Of a stretch of 64,000 bases of DNA, positions 57,201 to 64,000 are shown in pieces. The position numbers and the translations under genes are program-made. Source of the stretch: Halocafeteria seosinensis (taxonomy: Eukaryota; Sar; Bigyra; Bicosoecida); the NCBI GenBank assembly GCA_001687465.1, contig LVLI01000204.1, positions 62,001-126,000 of the forward strand. Reading direction: 5' to 3'. The notes beneath the pieces are model-generated. The model ran no database searches and had not been told where the DNA came from. It saw nothing but the letters and a program-made list of their open reading frames with translations. Numbering within the stretch: the stretch's first letter is position 1; each line of letters starts with the position of its first letter.

Positions 57201-57799
57201 GACGCATTTCGCCAACAACGTTCCGGCTGCCGACAAGGATTCGGTCCACGCCTGTAGTTGCCTTATCTGAGAAAGCAAGAAAAGAGGGAATCCAGTCCGA
57301 CCTTTGTACACAGCCAGAAAAGACACCATCGGACACCTACATGATGATCCTCTACGGGCTCCTCCAAACAAGGCTCATCTTCTTCATTCACTTCCGGATA
57401 CCAGGAAGCATGTATTTCAGTCTCCGACCATTGTCCAAACGCTTGCTCAAAGTAGCGTTCAGCAGCCGCAGCATGGAAGGTTCTCCTCCATAATTTACCC
57501 CACCATGGGACAAAAATTGCCTGGTATTTGAAAGATTCAGCTGCATAATGCTCCAATTCAAACAAATCTAACGCTGGAACCAGGTCACTTACAGGCGGTA
57601 TACAGTCATGTACAGACTGCAGGGCCTCCTGTGACGTTCGTTGGAGCTCCTGCATGAGTGCATCTTCGTCTTCATTGCGTTGGTTTTGGTAAAAAGCGTG
57701 GAAACGGGACCATAATTGATATAAACGCTTGGAATACTGCCCTATATGCTCCCGTATTTGGGACACAGAAAGGGATTGTTGCTTCTTATTATCGTCCAT
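54210..57799 (-). CDS. APC2: Anaphase-promoting complex subunit 2 (cullin-like)
   Basis: The cullin-type scaffold of the anaphase-promoting complex, the ubiquitin ligase that triggers mitotic exit; it binds the RING subunit APC11. Eight exons, 57799-57341, 57266-57009, 56942-56012, 55940-55825, 55762-55646, 55579-55445, 55380-54369 and 54325-54210, give 1047 residues. An acidic loop (GEESEEDEDEDQDMTG) lies in the N-terminal half. The cullin homology region has LRVLDPSGIVLQRTFGPVKD, RKDAASCVIQALTD, LLKMLFGEAKLHSCEVMIKD and VVSDYYWPSF, which are specific to APC2. It ends in a winged-helix C-terminal domain (EELHRFLMKLVQEEKISLED). The last intron is only 43 bases and restores the true C-terminus. 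The gene is divergent from a DEAD-box-like gene with start codons 46 bases apart. Confidence 0.93.
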
Positions 57800-57845
57800 A
57801 CTTCTCCTATTTTTAGCATATATAACATGCCATGTATATACTAGA

Positions 57846-59000
57846 ATGATTCCGAGTGTCTTACAATCCTTATGGGGTGCGTATTATAGCCATAAAGCCG
57901 CCACAACGCTCTCTACGGCTGCCTTTTGTGGCGTCGATGCCATCTCCACAGTACGTATTATGCACTCACAAGCAATGTATATGGCCATTATCCCTGATCC
58001 GTGTGTGCAGATTCCATTGAGCGAGACGCAAAAGGCAGTAGTAGCCCTGGGAACGCTCTTGGGACCTTTCTTTCAGGAGGGAGGAGGAGGGGAATCACCC
58101 CCTTCAGGGGGAGGGGGAAGTAAGCGCCTGCATGTGTCGTTGTTGATGCTCACGCGGACACGGGAAGCTGGGGTTCTCCTTCGAGATGCGTTTAGAGATG
58201 TACTGGCGCATACGGTCCAGCTCCTGGAAGAGCGAAGTGCTGGATTCTTGGGCGAAGCTGCAGCAGCCTCAGGTACGAACCTGGGAGAGCTTCACCGTGA
58301 AGCAAATGAAATGGAGCGTCTAGCGTCACTCGTCAGAAAATGGAGGTGTGATTGCTTTATTGGAGGAGTGCCCATAGAAAATGATCGACAGCGAATTGCG
58401 AGTGGAGGACACGATCCGGCCATGCAGCCTGCAGCAGGGGCATCGGACGGCAACAGTGGTGGAGGTAGCAAAATCGTGGTTGGAACGCCGGGTCGTATAT
58501 CTGACCTTGTATCTGAAGGAACACTGAATCTAAACTATGCTCGTTTGTTGGTTGTGGATGCGGCAGATGTGCTACTTAAGCCAGAGTTAGCGATGAAAGA
58601 GGTGCTCTATATAAAGGGTCAACTTCCTGTTCGGGGGCAAACACTCACATTCGCCACGGCGAACCGATGGAGATGGCCCAGATCAGCTATAGTGCCTACA
58701 GAAGGCTCTCAAGGAACTGCCGTGGGTGAGCCTGCCTTTCCAGCGTTTGGAGTATACGGAACGACGAACAAGCGTAGTACTATTCTAATCCCAGCGGATG
58801 CTCCGATCGCAAGAATCGCCCGCTTTCCCTCACTCTTTTACCAAGAACCCTCGTTTGTGACGCCTGTAGCAATCGACACATCCCTTGATTCATCAGAAGG
58901 AACACTACTACACGAAGAAGATGAAATGGTCACCCAAGAACATCCGCGGGCAGATAGAAAAGGAAATCGGTGGACATCAAGAAAGACTCCTCAACTTTGA
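57846..59000 (+). CDS. Degenerate DEAD-box helicase N-domain protein (DDX20-like)
   Basis: A predicted 364-residue protein, exons 57846-57950 and 58011-59000 (the 60-base intron is in frame and would otherwise be translated). It corresponds to one RecA-like domain of a DEAD-box helicase. FIGGVPIENDRQRI, VVGTPGRISDLV and NYARLLVVDAADVLLKPE follow the DDX20/Gemin3 pattern (IGGTP, GSPGRI, FILDEAD). Catalytic motifs are degenerate: the P-loop region (STIPLSETQKA) lacks GKT, PTRELA is replaced by TRTREAG, DEAD is DAAD, and SAT is FATA. The second RecA domain is absent. Gly-rich insertions (GGGGESPPSGGGGS, GASDGNSGGGS) interrupt the domain. I infer loss of ATPase activity and perhaps a scaffold role; a longer alternative transcript cannot be excluded. 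Confidence 0.6.
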   Translation: MIPSVLQSLWGAYYSHKAATTLSTAAFCGVDAISTVRIMHSQAMYMAIIPDPCVQIPLSETQKAVVALGTLLGPFFQEGGGGESPPSGGGGSKRLHVSLLMLTRTREAGVLLRDAFRDVLAHTVQLLEERSAGFLGEAAAASGTNLGELHREANEMERLASLVRKWRCDCFIGGVPIENDRQRIASGGHDPAMQPAAGASDGNSGGGSKIVVGTPGRISDLVSEGTLNLNYARLLVVDAADVLLKPELAMKEVLYIKGQLPVRGQTLTFATANRWRWPRSAIVPTEGSQGTAVGEPAFPAFGVYGTTNKRSTILIPADAPIARIARFPSLFYQEPSFVTPVAIDTSLDSSEGTLLHEEDEMVTQEHPRADRKGNRWTSRKTPQL

Positions 59001-59443
59001 GGTTTTATCGAAATGGACCTATGTCACATGACGCAACAGTATCAGCACTAGACGTGAATTATTGACATGTAGGTTGCTGGAGCTCGTGATCCAGAGGCTT
59101 ATCTTGGGCACCGGTGGTCCGTAAGGATGATGCAACGAGAGAGATACGGAGAGTCAAACAAAGAAGAGCCGTTTTAGCTCTAAGGAAAGCTGCTACCAGA
59201 ACACTCGCATAAACCTGTCGCGCAAGTTCTTCCCGACGAAAAGGTCGCTGAGTGCGATCAATCTACACACAGCGGAAGTGACTATGATTAATGCCTTGCT
59301 GAGTGTCGTTATTTTGAAGCATGTGGTTGGATAAGCAAGCAATAAAGGCTTATACGGTTGGTAGTCATCACCTCTGTCAGCACATGTACGATGACTCGAA
59401 CCACTGGAAGTATCACACTTCCAGCCCGAGGAGGTGTGTATTT
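59001..59443. other. Intergenic region, nothing recognised
   Basis: This is the convergent gap between the DEAD-box-like gene and the ankyrin gene. No ORF, RNA gene or repeat is supported. Confidence 0.45.
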
Positions 59444-62400
59444 TCAGGCATAGCGTCGTAGTAGTTCCTGCCAGAACTTATATGCATGTTGTACAACGTT
59501 CGCCTTGTTATCGTTTCCACTCGTGTTATGTTGCTGACCTGTAGCCTTAGTGCCATCAGCTTCAGCATTCGTATTGGACGACTCTGTTAATGTGTCGGAT
59601 GACTCTGTCGTTAGCTGGTCTTGGATTTGTTTATCTGAGGAGGATAATGAGGATTGTTGCTTATCTACTTTACTTTTTGCCAGCTCCTCAATAGTATAGC
59701 CGTCATCATTTCGTATGTTTTTCACTTCAGGAATCGATTTTCGATGACGGACGATTGTCTGCAGCATTGTGAAAAATAGCTGGTAGTTCTCTTCAACCAG
59801 TGCTGCGTGAAGGGGAGTATTGCCATATTCATCCCGTATAGTCCATGCGGGCCAATGGCGGAGAATCGGTACAACGAGCCACGGGGCAGTGCGTTGGGCA
59901 AACGAAATGGTATTCATTTCACCCTTGTCAGGCTTATGCATGACTAAGCTTTCCAGATCTGCCGCGTGAGCCAAAATGGCTTCACAACTTCGAACATGCT
60001 CCCTAATAACTGCGTTCCTTAAAGAAGGAGCCTCTTTTTCTATCGCTTCTCTCAGTCCTTCGCTTGACTCCTGGGTAATATGCTCCCGCTTGAAAACTAG
60101 TTCGCTCTGTAACTGGTCCTTTTTCTCGGACTCTATCTCGCTCATAATTTCGTGGACTTTCTCATGCCTTTCACTCAATTGCTCCACCAGGCCTACATGT
60201 AACTCATGCAATTTATCTTTGATATTCTTGAATTGTTCTCCAGCTACCTTGATCAATCGCTGGAGAGTTGACAACCTATTTTCATCAAGGATGTCGGTGT
60301 CTACCGTGGCACCGGCTTGGCATAACCTCTCAACTGTGGCAGCGAAGAAGCCCTTTCCCAAGTCCCACTGGCGTTCAGAGGAGAGGAGATGTAGAAGCAT
60401 TGTGTACCCTTTATTGTCCATATGTTTTGTGATTCCTGGGCATACATGCAATACAGAGTCTAGTAGCAGCAAGTGGTTAGCAGCCTTGGGATACTCCTCC
60501 AGAGCGAATAGCCATGGATCCCGTCCATGCTTGTCACGGCAGTTCATGATATCAGAGAGCTTTTCTTGCTCGTTCGTCCCTGTTAATAACGCTTTGGCAG
60601 CTGAACTGTCTGAACTCCAGACATCAGCGCATACATGATGCCCAATAGTAAGATCGTCATTTCCACCCTCTACATTCTTCGCAAAAAAATCAACATGAAG
60701 TGCTAATCCCATAAACGAATTCATCGTCATGCTGCCGCCTTTGAGGACGCGGTACAGCAGATTCTCTCCATTGTCATATCGCGCATTTAAGTCGTAAGCT
60801 TTGGGATTATCATTCATTGTCACTAAGCAATGAAGTATAACCATAGAGTTGCAGCTATCGACAGCGGCCATTAAATCTTCTTGTGTCACTTCCACGCTAC
60901 CGTCACAACTTGAGAACTGACCCTCAGGGAAAATGCTATCAAGGTATTCCGCTAGTTTGATTTTCTGAGCATGCGAAGCATGATGCTTGTAATATAGTGA
61001 CACCGTCCACCTTGCTCGTTCCTGCAGCAGCATTAGTTACAACTTCGTAACAAAGAGGAGCTCTAGCCCGGCTACAACGCTACGGCGTAAAGAAACAAAG
61101 GGAACGTCTCAGTTCGATAGCACAGTTATGAGCTCATCAAAATTGTTCAGATAGGAGCGAAAGAAAAATTAAATCATCATCGACGTTTCCCCATTTTCCA
61201 GTTTGGTCCGAATAGCGTAACCAACAATCCCACTTACATTAATGGCTCCATATGCCGCAAATACTTTTAATATCTTCTCCATTTCGCCCTGAGTGTCTGT
61301 GCCGTCGATGGCTCTCAAAGCAGTGTTAATAAAGGGAGTAACGAAAAGTCGCGAACTTGCATGCGGATCAGCCCCTAAGCCTACTAGAAGCTTAGCAACA
61401 CTGCTATGTCTCACTCTGATCAAAGGAGAAGCCAGATTCTGCCAGTTCAAAAAGACACTGAATGGTCATGCAAATCAAGTGCGTTTGCAACGACGAGAAC
61501 TAATACTCACATCGTCAAGATTGTTAGGCTCCGCTCGGTAATATAGTAACAGTTTGGATGCACGAAGGGCGTGCTCCTCATCTTTCTTAGTTACAGCGAT
61601 ATGCAATGGTGATTGAAGCAACTGCAGGAATGAATCAGTGGCGCTTCTACATTCTTGAGCAATAGCGTTCTTCCTTAACTAAGTTACGTACTCGCCCTTC
61701 CTGTGCATCCACCTGGGCACCTCCATCGAGCAACGCCTTGGCGATTTCAAACTCTCCTTTGCTGATTGCAAGAGTGAGAGGACTGTGGTGCAAACCTTTC
61801 TGCATGAGCCAGGGCGGCACCGGGATAGATGAGAGGGTAAGTGTCAATCCATGCGTCCGGAAGTAGGACTACTCACCTGTGGTTGATATATAATTTCGAT
61901 GTCCGCACGAAATTGTCTCAAGAGCTGGACAAGTTCTAACCTGCCAAAATGAATTGCCAAATGTATCAGCGGACGACCGTCCCATGGTTCTACCTTTGGA
62001 GATATCGCGTTAGGATCCAATCCGAGAAGTAAAGATGCTCGCAGTGCCCGAATGTCATTGGTGGCAATAGCCTGGCACGCCGACAGAAGGTGGTGTTCGT
62101 AGTTCTGGGCCTGATTATTCCCGTTGTTGCTAGTAGTTGCGGCGGGATTCCGCGCTTCCTGAAGTGTTTCTACAGCGCTATTCGCTGGAGTCTTACGGCG
62201 TAAACGCTTCTCTTTGGAATTCTGTAGTTTCGCGTGGTATCGACTCTCGAGTTGAGCTCGCTGGTCTTGTTGCCCTTGAGCACTCTGTGTTTCTTTTCCA
62301 TTGGCCGATTGAGTCGCCGCCTGCTGGGAGGGACTCATCGACGTCTTGGCATGCTGACCATTGGTCACTTGACCTCCATGGGAGGTGTGAGACGTGGTAG

Positions 62401-62470
62401 TGGTCGGATCCCCACTGACACCGTGTTCCGGCGGCGGCTGCGTCTTGGTCTGACGTTTACGCCGTCCCAT
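59444..62470 (-). CDS. Ankyrin-repeat protein
   Basis: An 863-residue protein from exons 62470-61877, 61799-61692, 61621-61511, 61438-61238 and 61021-59444. It begins with a basic Lys/Arg/Gln-rich disordered region (MGRRKRQTKTQPPPEHG). Ankyrin-like units follow: RPLIHLAIHFGRLELVQLL, HHSPLTLAISKGEFEIAKAL, QSPLHIAVTKKDEE and SSVAKLLVGLGADPHAS. The long last exon carries less typical repeats, a charged coiled segment (HEKVHEIMSEIESEKKDQL), one further clear unit (YGNTPLHAALVEENYQLFF) and an acidic Ser/Thr/Asn-rich tail. The 216-base intron 4 is the longest of this gene and its join is less certain. A role in protein binding is likely; no enzymatic domain was seen. An upstream ATG at 62689 extends the frame but adds hydrophobic sequence that looks non-coding. 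Confidence 0.75.
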
Positions 62471-62624
62471 TCTTGCTCCCAGAAAAGCTGTGTACCACCC
62501 ACCCTTCCAGATAATTAAAGAAAAACCCAACCAGAATGGGGAAAAATACGGTAGATGATCCAATATCAACACATACGCGAAAGACACGTCAGTGACTGCA
62601 GGAATTCTCAAGAACACCCCCAAT

Positions 62625-62653
62625 TTCCGGGCTCTCGGCCCGGAATCCGGGCC
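62625..62653. promoter_or_regulatory. CCGGGC inverted repeats upstream of ankyrin gene
   Basis: TTCCGGGC at 62625-62632 is mirrored by GCCCGGAA at 62638-62645, followed by a third CCGGGCC at 62647-62653. The group sits about 155 bases upstream of the ankyrin start codon, a spacing very similar to that of the palindrome upstream of the carrier gene. Confidence 0.45.
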
Positions 62654-62665
62654 GAAGTTTGCCAT

Positions 62666-62776
62666 GGTACTGTACTTGTAAATGTACATTCAATAACTAC
62701 ATTGTACAAGTACAGTACAACATTGTACAATGTACAACTGTACAACTGTTGTACTACTGTGTACACGTACAATGTA
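62666..62776. repeat. Cluster of GTAC / TTGTACAA motifs
   Basis: By hand count, twelve GTAC cores occur in about 110 bases, many within TTGTACAA or TGTACA palindromes. The density is far above chance. It may be a hairpin-forming simple repeat or a cluster of binding sites for a factor recognising GTAC. It lies 5' of the ankyrin gene. Confidence 0.6.
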
Positions 62777-63648
62777 GAGGTTGGTCTTTCTGTGGCCGGA
62801 AAAAGTTGGCTTTCTCGGCACCAAACGACCACCGAGCTATATATAATAATTTCTCTAATTGGGTCGAATCTTGGGGAAGTCTTACCGCATACCGCTCCTC
62901 GTTAAGAGGATGCGGTCAACTTCCCGGCCGGTGGGCTATCTGCCACACTTGTGTGTGTGTGTGTCTTACCGGTATGACACACGTGACGTAACAGAAGACA
63001 ACAAGTCAGTCGCATGGCTCATGCTACTGGGGGAGAAATGGGATGTATAAATGGGCAAGAGGAGCCATGCAGCAGCTGAGCACTTCCCGTTAGGAATTTT
63101 AGCTCTTTCCTGCAGGAATTTTAGCGGGTAGTGCCTGCAGACTGCAGCACCCCCAGTTGAGTCGGCAGCTTTCCCCTAAAATTGTAATTTCAGTAGTTTT
63201 TCTAACAGTCCTGACGCTCACTCCATGGTTACGGCAAGACGACGAGATGTGGATTATTTTGTAGCCTCAAAATGGAGAGTAGTGCCTTGCGAGATTTTAC
63301 GCTTCTGTACAAAGCAAGCAGCCGGTCTCACTTTGTGGTGACGCTTAAGGTACAAGCCGCAGCACAATGTTGGGTAATTGTTGAGGTTCGATTGTGAGGA
63401 AGAACATCCATTCTAAGTGCTTGTTTCTAGCCATGTAAACCTAAGTTAAGGATTCCTTAATGGGGGTAGACGAAGCCCTGGCCTATTTGTACAACCTTTG
63501 AAGTATACATGCATACAGTAGTTGAAGTTCCAAGGGACCGCAAACGTTTTCGTGTTGTCTGTTAAATACACTGTACCTTTCAGGGGGTATTGGTAATATG
63601 CAACAAGAGTATAGTTTCAACTGAAAGATATCAAATCAGTATGGAAGA

Positions 63649-64000
63649 ATGAAATTTACATTTTACTGCTGTTTATGGCTTGTTATCGTGGAATCAACGA
63701 GGTTCACAACATGTCAAGACTCTCAACAAACAGTGTCTTTTCATCGTACTTTCTCTGGAAGTTCAAATGGAGGCCAAGACAACGGGAACGATTCAGTGCT
63801 TCATCGATTCCTGAGAAAGTTGGATAAACCTCTGCAACACAATCAGTCAAGGGACAAGGTGCAGCAACTATCCACTTCAACTCCAGAAGGGGGAAATGAC
63901 GATATTCGCTTTGAATTCGGCCCAGCTTCACTGTCCGAAGGCGCAGCAGGCCGCTTAGAACTTGCAACAAAAATCTACTCTCAGAAAGACAAAGCTCTCG
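63649..64000 (+). CDS. Secreted protein, 5' part (cut by window end)
   Basis: An open frame from an ATG at 63649 to the right edge, with no stop within 117 codons. It begins with a signal-peptide-like segment (MKFTFYCCLWLVIVES) followed by a polar, Ser/Gln/Asn-rich region and then DIRFEFGPASLSEGAAGRLE. A protein entering the secretory pathway is likely. Nothing else can be recognised from the fragment. The frame is supported by its length, the signal peptide and lack of competing frames. Confidence 0.55.
   Translation, partial: MKFTFYCCLWLVIVESTRFTTCQDSQQTVSFHRTFSGSSNGGQDNGNDSVLHRFLRKLDKPLQHNQSRDKVQQLSTSTPEGGNDDIRFEFGPASLSEGAAGRLELATKIYSQKDKAL

Larger units (their letters stand above)
62471..63648. 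other. Intergenic region with GTAC cluster and GC palindromes
   Basis: Nearly 1.2 kb between the divergent ankyrin gene and the right-edge secreted protein gene. The first 300 bases hold the elements listed separately. A short AGGAATTTTAGC word is repeated at 63091-63102 and again near 63113, flanked by CCCG and CGGG. No coding frame is supported. Confidence 0.5.

Noticed and set aside
57951-58010. Twenty extra residues in the DEAD-box-like protein
   Set aside because: The in-frame segment has a GTACGT donor and GTGCAG acceptor and standard length, so I treat it as an intron.
62471-62689. N-terminal extension of the ankyrin protein from an upstream ATG
   Set aside because: The added sequence is hydrophobic and overlaps the GC palindromes; the Met at 62470 before a basic region is a better start.

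Overview
This is a compact nuclear segment from a eukaryote. Nearly every gene is cut by short GT-AG introns, mostly 60-85 bases, and the products include eukaryote-specific proteins: anaphase-promoting complex subunit 2, mitochondrial carrier, BCKDH E1 beta, DNA polymerase kappa, FAM136A, ALKBH7 and OLA1. A chitin synthase together with an M16 peptidase that resembles the plastid stromal processing peptidase suggests a unicellular alga or related protist. The sequence alone does not settle the lineage, and no rRNA, tRNA, transposon or CRISPR was found. Exon joins were made by hand from splice signals, reading-frame arithmetic and remembered family features.

Layout. 1-8139: the 5' part of a HAD 5'-nucleotidase (cut by the left edge), a small secreted cysteine-rich protein and a large chitin synthase, all minus. 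9160-15170: BCKDH E1 beta (+) converging on a 1552-residue M16 peptidase (-). 15434-22717: an unrecognised 818-residue protein, organellar ribosomal protein S18, OLA1 (+) and adenylate kinase. 23164-28180: a 15-repeat TPR protein, a ketohexokinase-like kinase and an active-site-complete rhomboid protease, all minus. 28375-37287: two unknown multispanning membrane proteins and two large disordered or coiled-coil proteins. 37561-43840: DNA polymerase kappa (+), a Golgi-type GT8 glycosyltransferase (-) and an acylcarnitine-type carrier (-). 44536-52498: two tandem paralogues (+) with an unusual architecture of TM, extracellular dCache, TM, HAMP-like linker, TPR and von Willebrand A domain. 52573-59000: FAM136A (-), ALKBH7 (+), APC2 (-) and a degenerate DEAD-box protein (+). 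59444-62470: an ankyrin-repeat protein (-). 63649-end: the start of a secreted protein (+).

Themes. The best candidate for an undescribed system is the tandem pair of membrane sensors, which join an extracellular ligand-binding domain to a cytoplasmic TPR-VWA output without any recognisable enzyme. Several neighbouring genes are mitochondrial (BCKDH E1 beta, S18, the carrier, and FAM136A with ALKBH7 from a shared intergenic region). Genes are packed tightly: convergent stops lie 14 to 94 bases apart in several pairs, and one divergent pair has start codons 46 bases apart.
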